64,000 nt of DNA from Pseudomonas graminis (GCF_013201545.1 NZ_CP053746.1:1448501-1512500), one strand, 5' to 3'. Shown: positions 26,172 to 35,548, counted from the stretch's first letter. Notes: generated by a model from the sequence alone, not told the origin. Numbers and translations: made by a program.

Positions 26172-27356
26172 ATGTGGAACAACGGTCTGCTCGACCTTTC
26201 CGTCTGGCAATTGGTCGCAGTCACCCTGGCGATGACACACGTCACCATCGTCGGCGTCACGGTCTACCTCCATCGCTATTCAGCGCATCGCTCCCTGGAA
26301 CTCAACGCAGGGCTCAAGCACTTTTTCCGTTTCTGGCTGTGGCTCACCACGGCGCAGAACACCCGCGAGTGGACCGCTATCCACCGCAAGCACCACGCCA
26401 AATGCGAAACCGTCGATGACCCGCACAGTCCGGTCATCAAGGGCCTGTCAACCGTGCTGCGCAAGGGCGCCGAGCTGTACCGCGCCGAAGCGGAAAACCC
26501 GGAGACGCTGCGCATCTACGGCAAAAACTGTCCCGAGGACTGGATCGAGCGCAACCTATATTCGCGTTATCCCCTGTTGGGTGTGGCGATCATGGGCGTG
26601 ATTGATCTCGCCCTGTTCGGCGTGATCGGCATCACCGTCTGGGCGATCCAGATGATGTGGATTCCGGTGTGGGCGGCGGGCGTGGTCAACGGCCTTGGCC
26701 ACGCGGTCGGCTATCGCAACTTCGAATGCCGCGACGCAGCCACCAATCTGGTGCCCTGGGGCATTTTGATCGGCGGTGAAGAGCTGCATAACAACCACCA
26801 CACCTACCCCAACTCGGCCAAGCTGTCGGTCAAGCGCTGGGAGTTCGACATGGGCTGGGCGTGGATCAAAGTGTTCAGCTGGCTGCGCCTGGCAAAAGTG
26901 CAGCGGGTCGCGCCGATTGCGCACCGCGTTGAAGGCAAGGGCCATCTGGACATGGACACGGCGATGGCGATCTTGAACAACCGGTTCCAGATCATGGCCC
27001 AGTACCGCAAGTTGGTCATCGCGCCGTTGGTTGCGCAGGAACTGGCGAAAGCCGATGCCTCTGTACGTCATCAGTTCCGACGTGCCAAACGCCTGCTTTC
27101 CCGCGAGCCCAGCCTGCTTGAAGACAAGCATCAAGCGCGCATCCAGACCATGCTGGAGCACAGCCAGGCACTGAAAGTGATCTACGAGAAACGTCTGGCA
27201 CTGCAGCAGATCTGGGCGAAGACCAGCAGCAATGGTCACGACATGCTGGCGGCCATCAAGGAATGGATCCACGAGGCCGAAGCCAGCGGTATTCAGTCGC
27301 TGCGTGACTTCGCCGATCAGCTGAAAACCTACTCGCTGCGGCCTCACCACGCTTGA
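26172..27356 (+). CDS. desA: DesA-type acyl-lipid delta-9 desaturase
   Basis: A 394-residue membrane desaturase. The histidine boxes are HRYSAHR (34-40), HRKHH (71-75) and HNNHH near 206, which bind the two irons. Hydrophobic helices lie at about 10-32, 50-62 and 125-170. In P. aeruginosa DesA introduces double bonds directly into membrane phospholipid chains with O2, adjusting fluidity in the cold. The C-terminal 130 residues are soluble, helical and charged, longer than in SCD-type enzymes, as expected for DesA. It is divergent from dibA with a 177-base shared promoter region. The Shine-Dalgarno sequence before the ATG at 26172 is weak. Confidence 0.88.
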   Translation: MWNNGLLDLSVWQLVAVTLAMTHVTIVGVTVYLHRYSAHRSLELNAGLKHFFRFWLWLTTAQNTREWTAIHRKHHAKCETVDDPHSPVIKGLSTVLRKGAELYRAEAENPETLRIYGKNCPEDWIERNLYSRYPLLGVAIMGVIDLALFGVIGITVWAIQMMWIPVWAAGVVNGLGHAVGYRNFECRDAATNLVPWGILIGGEELHNNHHTYPNSAKLSVKRWEFDMGWAWIKVFSWLRLAKVQRVAPIAHRVEGKGHLDMDTAMAILNNRFQIMAQYRKLVIAPLVAQELAKADASVRHQFRRAKRLLSREPSLLEDKHQARIQTMLEHSQALKVIYEKRLALQQIWAKTSSNGHDMLAAIKEWIHEAEASGIQSLRDFADQLKTYSLRPHHA

Positions 27357-27495
27357 TGCCGTTGATCGGTGACCATTCGTCTGGGTGGCACCGATCGGAA
27401 CTTAGTGCCATTAGTCCTATCTCACTAACACCTTCGCACTATGCTGTGTGACATGTTGTGGCATGCGCCGCACCTTATTCTGAGATGCAGTGCTC

Positions 27496-28473
27496 ATGGA
27501 CAACCAGACTCCCCACGTTGAGACACCCGCCGCAGCAGAAACCCTTCTGGCGCTGATGCATGCCCAGGCGGAAGTGGCGCGCCTCAGCGAGCGCGAGCAG
27601 CTGTTCAGTTCTCTGCTGGTCAGCGTCAACGCCGTGTTATGGGCGTTCGACTGGCAGACGCAACGCATGATCTATGTCAGCCCCGCCTACGAGCGCATTT
27701 TCGGCCGCTCGGCCGGCTTGCTGCTCGCGGACTACAGCGAGTGGCGCGACAGCATTTACCCCGACGATCTGGACTACGCCGAGCGCAGCCTGAGCGAAGT
27801 GCTTGAGAAGGGCTCCATCGAAGACCGCGAGTACCGGATCATTCGTGCTGACGGCCAGGTCCGCTGGCTGAGCGACAAATGCTTTGTCAGTCATCAGGTC
27901 GAGCACAGTCAGCGCCTGATCGTGGTGGGCATCGCCGAAGACATCACCGAGAAGAAGCACCTCGAAGACGAGCTGCAGCGTTTGGCCACCACCGACGTTC
28001 TCACCCAGAGCAGCAACCGCCGGCACTTCTTCGAATGCGCTCAACGCGAGTTCGAGCAGGCGCGTCTGCAGGGCACGCCGATGGCGTTCCTGTTGCTGGA
28101 CGTGGATGATTTCAAGCTGGTCAACGACACCTACGGCCACCAGGAAGGTGATCTGGTGCTGCAACGCATTGCCGAATGCGGGCGCAAGACGCTGCGCCGT
28201 GGGGATCTGTTCGGGCGGATCGGTGGTGAGGAATTTGCCGCCGTATTCCCAGGCTGTGCGCCGGAAATGGCCCAGCAGATTGCCGAGCGGTTACAGCGTG
28301 AGATTCAGCGCCTGAGCTTTCAGTGCAATGACAAAACCTTCGGTATCACCGCCAGTCAGGGGCTGACCAACCTCGGCGAACAGGACCAGAGCCTTGAAGC
28401 GCTCTACGCCCGCTCTGACGCCGCGATGTACCAGGCCAAGCGCCAGGGCAAGAATCAGATCGTGTTGGTATAG
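27496..28473 (+). CDS. PAS-GGDEF diguanylate cyclase
   Basis: A 325-residue cytoplasmic protein with a PAS/PAC domain (about 35-155: VLWAFDWQTQRMIYVSPAYERIFG, then EYRIIRADGQVRWLSDKC, an added PAC segment). A GGDEF domain follows (about 160-325) with the active-site variant GGEEF near 241, which is normally active. An inhibitory RxxD site is not obvious. It would make c-di-GMP from two GTP in response to a PAS signal. I use the ATG at 27496; a GTG two codons earlier is in frame. The position after desA matches PA0290 of P. aeruginosa, so this block carries both a synthase and a phosphodiesterase for c-di-GMP. Confidence 0.85.
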   Translation: MDNQTPHVETPAAAETLLALMHAQAEVARLSEREQLFSSLLVSVNAVLWAFDWQTQRMIYVSPAYERIFGRSAGLLLADYSEWRDSIYPDDLDYAERSLSEVLEKGSIEDREYRIIRADGQVRWLSDKCFVSHQVEHSQRLIVVGIAEDITEKKHLEDELQRLATTDVLTQSSNRRHFFECAQREFEQARLQGTPMAFLLLDVDDFKLVNDTYGHQEGDLVLQRIAECGRKTLRRGDLFGRIGGEEFAAVFPGCAPEMAQQIAERLQREIQRLSFQCNDKTFGITASQGLTNLGEQDQSLEALYARSDAAMYQAKRQGKNQIVLV

Positions 28474-28500
28474 GCCTGCTTTTCTGAAATCAGCCTCTGG

Positions 28501-29724
28501 CTAAGCCACCGTCTTGCGACGCATCCCTTCCAGATCCGACTCGCTGATCTTCAGCAGTCGGGCCGATTTGCTTTTTGCCAGCGCCTGCAGCGGGTCTTCA
28601 AGTCCCAGTGAGCCCATTTGTCCCGCGACATTCATTGCCAAAATTTCGCGGGTAAAAACGCCGGTGTTGTATTGATACACCGCCGCGATCAACTCGCGCA
28701 GCTCCAGCGGCAGCCGCCAGCGCGTACGCAAAGCCGAGCCGAACGAGGCCGAATACTGCGCCAGCGCGCGGCGAACAGTTGCCTCATCCAGCGAACCGCC
28801 GGCAATCAGCCAGCCCTGCAAACAGCGCAGCACCGTCAGCTCGCCCAGGCCCCTGAGCAAACCGGCGCAATAACAACGCTCATGATCCAGATCCAGCTTG
28901 CGCGCCAGCGTGCGCGCGCATTCGGCGGTGCGTTGCGAGACCTCCCAGATTTCGGTGGCGTGAAGCAATAACGCTGCATCCGTCAGCACCGCGCCGCGCT
29001 TGAGCGCCAGACCCTGAACCAGGTTGACGCTCTGGGTGCCACCCAGCACGGCAAGCGCCTGACCCAGTGTTTGCACGGGCTTGCCCTGGTGTTGCGACGC
29101 GCTGCTCGCCGCGGCAATCAGCAGTGCGGTAACGTGGGGGTCGTGGCTCAACGCCTTTTCCAGCAGCTTCAGGTCAACACCCGATGCCCCTCGACTGCTG
29201 GCCACCGCCGCCGTCACATCAACGAATAGCGGCCCGCCATCGGCCACTTCCCGGCGCTTCTCCAGAAACGCATCCAGCCCGACACCCGGCGCCAACGCCG
29301 GTACCGCACAGGCAACCTGCGCGCCATCCTGCAACAGCAGCGTTTCCAGCCGTTGGCGCAGGCCTTCCATGTTCAGGGGTTTGGTGAGGTAGGCGGTGGG
29401 CGCCAGCTGCACGGCCTCGCGGACACTGACGCTGTCGCTGCGACTGCTCAGCAGAATGAAACGAACCGGCGGCTGGCGACGCAACTGCCGCAGCCCGCGA
29501 AGCAGGCTCAGTCCGTCGACGCCCGGTAACTCACGGGATGCGATCACCAGGTCCGGGATGTACCCGCTCATCAGCTCGATGGCCTCACGGCCGTTTGAAC
29601 AGATATCCAGTTGCGCGTCGCAACGTACATCCAGGACCAATTCGTTGAGCATCTCACGGGCCCACGGGTCCGCTTCAGCGATCAACACGCGGGGAACGGC
29701 TAGCGCCTCTACAACGGTCATCAT
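28501..29724 (-). CDS. HDOD-domain protein with an Asp-less (pseudo) receiver domain
   Basis: A 407-residue protein. Residues about 12-130 are a response-regulator receiver fold: the acidic pocket is IAEADPW, and TKPLN supplies the conserved Lys. The phosphorylation site, normally Asp before the beta3-loop (D-x-x-M/LPG-x-DG), reads DLVIASRELPGVDG with Ser in place of Asp. Residues about 165-350 form an HDOD domain, a degenerate HD fold seen in signalling proteins. The start may be the ATG at 29724 or the next ATG at 29721; GGAG lies upstream. It converges on the diguanylate cyclase gene with 27 bases between stops. The receiver probably senses by protein contact rather than phosphorylation. 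Confidence 0.75.
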   Translation of the reverse strand: MMTVVEALAVPRVLIAEADPWAREMLNELVLDVRCDAQLDICSNGREAIELMSGYIPDLVIASRELPGVDGLSLLRGLRQLRRQPPVRFILLSSRSDSVSVREAVQLAPTAYLTKPLNMEGLRQRLETLLLQDGAQVACAVPALAPGVGLDAFLEKRREVADGGPLFVDVTAAVASSRGASGVDLKLLEKALSHDPHVTALLIAAASSASQHQGKPVQTLGQALAVLGGTQSVNLVQGLALKRGAVLTDAALLLHATEIWEVSQRTAECARTLARKLDLDHERCYCAGLLRGLGELTVLRCLQGWLIAGGSLDEATVRRALAQYSASFGSALRTRWRLPLELRELIAAVYQYNTGVFTREILAMNVAGQMGSLGLEDPLQALAKSKSARLLKISESDLEGMRRKTVA

Positions 29725-29808
29725 GACTCTCCGGCATCAGTCTCCTTACCTTAGTCAAAGACTGAGAAGGGGGACAAACCGAGAGAGAAATTTCTGATCT
29801 CATTAACG

Positions 29809-29834
29809 AAAAAACCTGCCGAAGCAGGTTTTTC
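29809..29834. terminator. Intrinsic terminator after gabT (symmetrical)
   Basis: Stem AAAAACCTGC / GCAGGTTTTT (29810-29819 and 29824-29833) with a 4-base loop, A-rich on one side and T-rich on the other. It works in both directions: it ends gabT on the minus strand, 55 bases past its stop. Confidence 0.85.
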
Positions 29835-29888
29835 CTGATGGAGCGGTCACATTTTTATCAAATGTGCCTGCAGCTCATCGGCATGAAG

Positions 29889-31169
29889 TCAGGCGATTTC
29901 AGCGAAGCATTCTTCGATGATCTTCAGGCCCTTGTCCAACTGCTCGTCCGGCGAGGTCAGCGGGACCAGCACGCGCAGTACGTTGCCATAGGTGCCGCAG
30001 GACAGCAGGATCAGCCCCTTGTCACGGGCCTTGGCAATCACTTGTGCCACGGCAGCAGCGTTAGGTTTGTGGGTGTCGCCATTCTCGAAGCACTCGACGG
30101 CGATCATGGCGCCCAGTGCGCGGACTTCACCGATGACCGGGTACTTGGCCTGGATGGCACGCAGGCCAGTGACCAGGCGCTCGCCAACGGCCTTGCAACG
30201 ATCAAGCAGATGCTCTTCTTCGAACACCTCCATGACCGCCAGCGCAGCAGCGCACGCGATCGGGCTACCGGCATACGTACCGCCCAGACCGCCCGGCGCG
30301 ATGGCGTCCATGTATTCGGCCTTGCCGCACACGCCGGCCAACGGGAAACCACCGGCGATGGATTTGGCGAAGGTGGTCAGGTCGGCGCTCACGCCCATCT
30401 GCTCCATGGCGAAGAAGGTACCGGTACGGCCAGCGCCGGTCTGCACTTCGTCAGCGATCAGCAGAATGCCGTGCTTGTCGCACAGTTCACGCAGGCGCGC
30501 CATGAAGGCTTTAGGCGCGACGTAGAACCCGCCCTCGCCCTGCACCGGCTCGATGATGATCGCGGCGATGTCTTTCGGCTCGGCGTCGTTCTTGAAGATG
30601 CGTTCGATGCTGGCAATCGAATCGTCAACGCTGACGCCGTGCAGCTCGTTCGGGTAAATGGCGCGGAAGATACCGCCCGGCATCAGGCCCATGCCGGCCG
30701 AGTACGGCACGACTTTGCCGGTCAGACCCAGGGTCATCATGGTGCGGCCATGGTAAGCGCCGGTGAAGGCGATGACGCCTGCACGGCCTGTCGCGGCGCG
30801 GGCGATCTTGACGGCGTTTTCAACCGCTTCCGAACCGGTGGTGACCAGCAGGGTTTTCTTGGCGAAATCGCCCGGGACTTTGGCGTTGATCTTTTCGCAC
30901 AGCTCGACGTAAGGCTCGTACGCGAGCACCTGGAAGCAGGTGTGGGTCAGCTTGGTCAGCTGCTCTTGTACGGCCGCCACGATTTTCGGGTGCAGGTGAC
31001 CGGTGTTCAATACCGCAATACCGCCGGCGAAGTCGATGAACTCGTTGCCTTCGACGTCGGTGACGGTGGCGTTCTTCGCGGACTCAGCGAAGATCGGGTG
31101 AATTTGACCAACGCCGCGTGGGACAGCAGCTTCGCGGCGTTTCATCAGGGATGCGTTAGTTTTGCTCAT
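29889..31169 (-). CDS. gabT: 4-aminobutyrate aminotransferase GabT
   Basis: A 426-residue PLP enzyme transferring the amino group of GABA to 2-oxoglutarate, giving succinate semialdehyde. Class III aminotransferase landmarks are TTGSEAVENAVKIAR, FTGAYHGRT, LIADEVQTGAGRTG with the PLP-pyridine Asp, and the Schiff-base Lys in TFAKSIAGG near 270. Two ATGs are adjacent; the one at 31169 has GAGGAA at better spacing. It follows gabD by about 190 bases on the same strand, and together they convert GABA to succinate. The pair matches PA0266-PA0265. Regulation is not visible, as no gabR-like gene is adjacent. Confidence 0.93.
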   Translation of the reverse strand: MSKTNASLMKRREAAVPRGVGQIHPIFAESAKNATVTDVEGNEFIDFAGGIAVLNTGHLHPKIVAAVQEQLTKLTHTCFQVLAYEPYVELCEKINAKVPGDFAKKTLLVTTGSEAVENAVKIARAATGRAGVIAFTGAYHGRTMMTLGLTGKVVPYSAGMGLMPGGIFRAIYPNELHGVSVDDSIASIERIFKNDAEPKDIAAIIIEPVQGEGGFYVAPKAFMARLRELCDKHGILLIADEVQTGAGRTGTFFAMEQMGVSADLTTFAKSIAGGFPLAGVCGKAEYMDAIAPGGLGGTYAGSPIACAAALAVMEVFEEEHLLDRCKAVGERLVTGLRAIQAKYPVIGEVRALGAMIAVECFENGDTHKPNAAAVAQVIAKARDKGLILLSCGTYGNVLRVLVPLTSPDEQLDKGLKIIEECFAEIA

Positions 31170-31362
31170 CATTTCCTCATTCGCCGCTCATCGGGCGGCG
31201 CGGTTCAAGGATCAAGCAGCGGGGGTCAACAGCAACAGCATACGATGATCGACTGTCGCGGCCTCCCGGCCACCAATAGGTTGGTGCCACTGAAACCTGC
31301 GAAACGGCGCTCTCGCGTCCCGCAGGTTGTCGAACAGTCCTTCAGTCTGCCACTCAGCGGGT

Positions 31363-32805
31363 TCAGATGCTGAGGCAGAGGTATTTGATTTCCAGATAAT
31401 CTTCGATGCCGTACTTGGAGCCTTCACGGCCAAGACCGGATGCCTTGACGCCACCGAACGGCGCGACTTCGTTGGAGATCAGGCCGGTGTTGATGCCCAC
31501 CATGCCGTACTCCAGCGCTTCCGCCACGCGGAACACTCGGCTCAGGTTTTGCGCGTAGAAATACGACGCCAGCCCGAACTCGGTGTCATTGGCCATGGCG
31601 ATCACTTCGGCTTCGTCTTTGAAGCGGAACAGCGGGGCCAGCGGACCGAAGGTTTCTTCCTTGGCCACGGCGGCGTTTTTCGGCACGTTGACGAGGATAG
31701 TCGGTTCGAAGAAGTTGCCTTCCAGGCTGTTGCCGCCACTCAGCACTTTCGCGCCTTTGCTCAAAGCGTCAGCGATGTGTTCCTTGACCTTGGCCACGGC
31801 CTTTTCGTCGATCAGCGGACCAGTCGTCGTGCCTTCCGCCAGGCCATCGCCTACTTTCAGCTTGGCGACAGCCACCTGCAGCTTCTCGGCAAAAGCGTCG
31901 TAGACCGCGTCCTGCACGTAGATGCGGTTGGCGCAGACGCAGGTCTGCCCGTTGTTGCGGTACTTGGAAATGATCGCGCCTTCAACGGCCTTATCCAGGT
32001 CAGCGTCGTCGAACACGATGAACGGCGCGTTGCCACCCAGTTCCAGCGAGACTTTCTTGATGTCGTGGGCGCATTCAGCCATCAACTGGCGACCGATCTC
32101 GGTCGAGCCGGTGAACGACAGTTTGCGCACGATCGGGTTGCTGGTCAGTTCGCTGCCGATATCACCCGCGCTGCCGGTCACCACGCTGAACACGCCCGCC
32201 GGAATGCCAGCGCGCTCGGCCAGTTCAGCCAGAGCAAGTGCGGAGTAAGGGGTTTGCGAAGCAGGCTTGAGCACCATGGTGCAGCCTGCCGCCAGCGCCG
32301 GGCCGGCCTTGCGGGTGATCATGGCGGCAGGGAAGTTCCACGGCGTGATCGCCGCAGTGACGCCAATTGGCTGCTTGAGGACGATCAGGCGCTTGTCCGG
32401 CTGATGGCCCGGAATCACGTCGCCATAGACGCGCTTGGCCTCTTCGGAAAACCACTCGATAAAGGAAGCCGCGTAAGTGATTTCGCCTTTGGCCTCGGCC
32501 AGCGGCTTGCCCTGCTCCAGGGTCATCAGGCGACCGAGGTCGTCCTGGTTTTCAATCATCAGTTCGAACCAACGACGCAGCTTGGCGCCACGCTCTTTGG
32601 CGGTCAGCGCACGCCAGGCCGGCAGCGCCTTGTCAGCGGCCTCGATGGCGCGGCGGGTTTCAGCAGCGCCCATCTTTGGCACAGTGCCGAGAATCTCGTT
32701 GGTCGACGGGTTGTTGACCTTGATGGTCTGGCCACTGTCGGCATCAGCCCAGGCGCCATTGATGTACGCCTGCTGGCGGAACAACTTCGAGTCTTTGAGC
32801 TGCAT
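31363..32805 (-). CDS. gabD: NADP-dependent succinate-semialdehyde dehydrogenase GabD
   Basis: A 480-residue aldehyde dehydrogenase oxidising succinate semialdehyde to succinate, which then enters the TCA cycle. The general base Glu lies in LELGGNAPF (about 254) and the catalytic Cys in NGQTCVCANR (about 288), where the CVC pair is typical of GabD redox control. The cofactor segment is TGSTEIGRQL. AGGAGG precedes the ATG at 32805. It is upstream of gabT on the same strand, 193 bases away, so they are probably co-transcribed, possibly with an internal promoter. Length and motifs match the 480-residue Pseudomonas GabD. Confidence 0.94.
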   Translation of the reverse strand: MQLKDSKLFRQQAYINGAWADADSGQTIKVNNPSTNEILGTVPKMGAAETRRAIEAADKALPAWRALTAKERGAKLRRWFELMIENQDDLGRLMTLEQGKPLAEAKGEITYAASFIEWFSEEAKRVYGDVIPGHQPDKRLIVLKQPIGVTAAITPWNFPAAMITRKAGPALAAGCTMVLKPASQTPYSALALAELAERAGIPAGVFSVVTGSAGDIGSELTSNPIVRKLSFTGSTEIGRQLMAECAHDIKKVSLELGGNAPFIVFDDADLDKAVEGAIISKYRNNGQTCVCANRIYVQDAVYDAFAEKLQVAVAKLKVGDGLAEGTTTGPLIDEKAVAKVKEHIADALSKGAKVLSGGNSLEGNFFEPTILVNVPKNAAVAKEETFGPLAPLFRFKDEAEVIAMANDTEFGLASYFYAQNLSRVFRVAEALEYGMVGINTGLISNEVAPFGGVKASGLGREGSKYGIEDYLEIKYLCLSI

Positions 32806-33130
32806 TGCGGCCTCCTGAACAGCACCGCGCGCGGCGGAGCGAATGGTTGTGTGCGGGCGCCTCGACCGAGACTGCCGCCGGATAAGACTGTCGCCGGCCC
32901 TGGTTGGAGAATAGAAGAAAGGCCGGGCGGGGCGTTTGAAATCTCAAACGAATCCTAGGGACAACAGGCTTAAAGGACAAGAGTGCGTTCGAAAAAAAGA
33001 ACGGCTGGGGTTGGGGTGTTATGAATGCGAATCAGCGTAGCCGCCAATGTGCCGAAACGTGTGAAATTGAGAACAGTGAGTCACCGGCATGGACGCACGT
33101 CGGCCAGATGAGTATTATGGCGCCCGCATT
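32806..33130. other. Region between gabD and tRNA-Arg
   Basis: 325 bases with no gene that I can support. It must carry the gabD promoter (minus strand, near 32830-32950) and the tRNA promoter (plus strand, near 33080-33120). A small hairpin with CGTTC / GAACG arms lies at 32986-33003 around a run of A. I cannot assign an operator. Confidence 0.5.
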
Positions 33131-33207
33131 GCACCTGTAGCTCAGCTGGATAGAGTACTGCCCTCCGAAGGCAGGGGTCATGGGTTCGAATCCCGTCAGG
33201 TGCACCA
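33131..33207 (+). tRNA. tRNA-Arg, anticodon CCG
   Basis: A 77-base tRNA with CCA encoded. The acceptor arms GCACCTG / CAGGTGC pair, the D-loop contains AGCTCAGCTGGAT, the anticodon stem CTGCC / GGCAG encloses the loop CTCCGAA (anticodon CCG), and the T-arm is GGGTTCGAATCCC. It reads the CGG codon. The place matches the tRNA-Arg near gabD in P. aeruginosa. Confidence 0.95.
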
Positions 33208-33261
33208 TTATTGATTCAGGTTCGCGCAACGCGTCCTGGAAAATCCGCTACAGACGAAGAG

Positions 33262-33284
33262 GCCCGCATTGTGCGGGCTTTTTT
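33262..33284 (+). terminator. Intrinsic terminator of the tRNA-Arg transcript
   Basis: Stem GCCCGCA / TGCGGGC (33262-33268 and 33272-33278) with a 3-base loop, then six T residues. It lies 55 bases past the tRNA. Confidence 0.88.
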
Positions 33285-33460
33285 GTGATTACAACTCCGT
33301 ACAGGCGCTTGGCCAAGCGAAGCGGCTTATCAAAAAGCCTCCGTCCGCACCCAGTAATCGCTAGCTGCGCAGTGCCTTCGAGATGGTTGCGCTCAGATAA
33401 CCGGATTTGCTAAAACCCCCGTCCCGGTTTTGTTTCAAAACCAGATCCAAGGATGGACTG

Positions 33461-34717
33461 ATGCCGCTCAAATCTCCTGCCCCGGTAATAATGGATCTCG
33501 AAGCCAACAAGGCTACCGGCGGCCATGCCAACTCTTCCCGCGGCACTTCGACTTCCTCGCTGAGCCGCTATCAAACCTTTCTCTTCGCGGTGACCTGCGC
33601 ATTGGCAGTGGCAAACGTCTATTTTGCCCAGCCTTTGCTGGAGTCCATGGCCGCCAGCCTGTCGGTCTCGCCCGGCACCATCGGTGTCGTGGTCACTGCG
33701 ACCCAAGCCGGGTACGCAGTGGGGCTGCTGTTCATCGTGCCGCTAGGCGACCTGCTTAATCGCAAAAAACTCATCCTCACCCAGTTGCTTCTGTCCGCTC
33801 TGGCGCTGTGCGCCGTTGGCATGGCCCAGACGTGGGGCATGCTGCTCGGCGCGATGGTGCTGGTGGGTCTGATGGCGGTGGTGGTTCAAGTGGTGGTTGC
33901 CTATGCCGCGACATTGGCGAGCCCCGAGCAGCGGGGCGAGGCTATCGGCACCGTAACCAGTGGCGTCGTGCTGGGTATTCTCCTTGCCCGTTTCGTCTCG
34001 GGGGCGGTCGCTGACCTGGCGGGCTGGCGAGGCGTTTATTTCGTGTCCGCCATTTTGATGGTCGGCATCGCGATGGTGTTATTCCGGACCATGCCCGCCT
34101 CCACCACGCTCCCTGCGAAAGGCGGTTACTGGCCGTTATTGCACTCAGTATTCCAGCTGTATCTGACAGAGCGCACGCTGCGCGTCAGGGGCACTTTCGC
34201 CTTGCTCATCTTCGCAGCGTTCAGTGTGTTGTGGACTTCAATGGTTCTGCCGCTCAGTGCGCCTCCCCTGTCGCTGTCACATACCCAGATCGGACTTTTC
34301 GGCTTGGCCGGAGTCGCCGGCGCACTGGCTGCCGCGCGGGCCGGGCGACTGACGGACCAAGGGCTCGGCAATCGCACCACTGGTGTGGCTTTGGCGTTGC
34401 TGACTTTTTCATGGTTGCCCACTGCGTTTGTCGAAAGCTCCCTGCTGGCGATGATCGCAGGCGTGGTATTGCTGGATTTCGCTGTGCAAGCGGTTCATGT
34501 CACCAATCAAAGCTTGATCTTCGCCGCGCGGCCCGATGCTCAAAGCCGGCTCGTTGGGGCTTATATGTGTTTTTACTCCGTCGGGAGTGGCTTGGGCGCC
34601 ATTGCGGCGACTTATACCTACGCGCACTTTGGGTGGGTGGCGGTTTGCATACTGGGGGCGGCCATCAGTGCAGTCGCTTTGCTGTATTGGATCTATACAA
34701 CGCTCACGTTCAGGTGA
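33461..34717 (+). CDS. MFS transporter, YnfM/sugar-efflux-like exporter
   Basis: A 418-residue inner-membrane protein with twelve predicted helices and the MFS signature loop between helices 2 and 3 (PLGDLLNRKKLI). The opening RYQTFLFAVTCALAVANVYFAQPLL is typical of YnfM/YbcL-like drug-H+ antiporters of Gammaproteobacteria. A hydrophilic tail of about 40 residues precedes helix 1. The ATG at 33461 is preceded by AAGGA 9 bases ahead; an earlier TTG frame is not needed. It stands alone between the tRNA and a TetR gene converging on it. The substrate is unknown. Confidence 0.82.
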   Translation: MPLKSPAPVIMDLEANKATGGHANSSRGTSTSSLSRYQTFLFAVTCALAVANVYFAQPLLESMAASLSVSPGTIGVVVTATQAGYAVGLLFIVPLGDLLNRKKLILTQLLLSALALCAVGMAQTWGMLLGAMVLVGLMAVVVQVVVAYAATLASPEQRGEAIGTVTSGVVLGILLARFVSGAVADLAGWRGVYFVSAILMVGIAMVLFRTMPASTTLPAKGGYWPLLHSVFQLYLTERTLRVRGTFALLIFAAFSVLWTSMVLPLSAPPLSLSHTQIGLFGLAGVAGALAAARAGRLTDQGLGNRTTGVALALLTFSWLPTAFVESSLLAMIAGVVLLDFAVQAVHVTNQSLIFAARPDAQSRLVGAYMCFYSVGSGLGAIAATYTYAHFGWVAVCILGAAISAVALLYWIYTTLTFR

Positions 34718-34865
34718 AGCGCATCTGCTGGACGAGTGTCGGCGTTTGTCGGATTGATGCTCACTGTGAGGGCTCAGGGCTTTTAGCAGCTAACAGCATT
34801 AGCGTCGTCAGCATGCATGCTCAAACGAGCCGTGCTATGCGCATGCCCCGTTAGAAACAAAGCAC

Positions 34866-35492
34866 TCATCCCAACAAACCAGCGGCCCGCACCAGCTTCA
34901 ATCCCCACTCCACCCGCTCCGGAATGGTTTGGACCAACTGCTCCCGGTCTCCCCCCAACAACGCTCTGAGCTGATGGGGCGCGAACACCAAGTCGATGAA
35001 TTGAAGGGCCAGCGCATCAGGATCCGAGGGTTGGTCCGAGCCTGCCATGATGGCCGAACGCACTCTGGTGAAGCCGCCTTCCCAGCCAATACGGTTCACT
35101 TCGGCCGCCAGCAGCGGGGTCCGACTGGAAGTGGCTATCACCATGCGCATCATGGCCAGGGTCTCGGGCTGCAGCGCATGCTCGAGGATGCCTTGGCCCA
35201 CGTGTCTCAGGCGACCTTCCAGCGGGAGCGCGGGAATCGCCTCGGCAGGCGCCAACAAGGTCGCGACATGGCGGCGCACCACGGCTTCGAACAACGCTTC
35301 TTTATTGGCATAGCGCGCATAGAGGGTGGCTTTGCTGGCGCCGGCCGCCCGGGCGATGTCTTCGCATGAAGTGCCTTCGACGCCCTTGGCTAAAAAGCGC
35401 TGCAGCGCAGCATCCAGCAATCGACGCTCGGCATCGCCCGCCTGGCTTTGCCTGGGCCTGCCACCTTTGGATTTGGTCGTGATCAACGTCAT
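34866..35492 (-). CDS. TetR-family transcriptional regulator
   Basis: A 208-residue repressor type (starting at the ATG at 35492; an upstream TTG at 35528 is also in frame). The helix-turn-helix is in EDIARAAGASKATLYARYAN (about residues 36-55), with KEALFEAVV following, as in AcrR/TetR proteins. The C-terminal part is helical with a TetR_C-like ligand domain. It is divergent from an NmrA-like oxidoreductase and epoxide hydrolase pair, and a near-perfect inverted repeat lies between them (35527-35548). I infer autoregulation and control of the two enzyme genes by a small hydrophobic or electrophilic compound. Confidence 0.82.
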   Translation of the reverse strand: MTLITTKSKGGRPRQSQAGDAERRLLDAALQRFLAKGVEGTSCEDIARAAGASKATLYARYANKEALFEAVVRRHVATLLAPAEAIPALPLEGRLRHVGQGILEHALQPETLAMMRMVIATSSRTPLLAAEVNRIGWEGGFTRVRSAIMAGSDQPSDPDALALQFIDLVFAPHQLRALLGGDREQLVQTIPERVEWGLKLVRAAGLLG

Positions 35493-35526
35493 GGGCGGCA
35501 ACTTACCTGCCCCTTGTTTGCGCGTC

Positions 35527-35548
35527 AACTAAACGGTAACGTTCAGTT
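35527..35548. promoter_or_regulatory. Probable TetR operator
   Basis: Inverted repeat AACTAAACG / CGTTCAGTT (8 of 9 positions symmetrical) with a 4-base centre, between divergent tetR and nmrA-like genes. Its length and place fit a TetR dimer site overlapping both promoters. Confidence 0.65.

Noticed and set aside
29838..31373. 511-codon open frame opposite gabT
   Set aside because: Same reason; low-complexity residue use and no recognisable motif.
31327..32958. 543-codon open frame opposite gabD
   Set aside because: The gabD frame has clear catalytic motifs and a ribosome-binding site; the antisense frame has neither.
33131..33207. Integration site of a mobile element at tRNA-Arg
   Set aside because: No integrase and no repeat of the tRNA 3' end downstream in the window.
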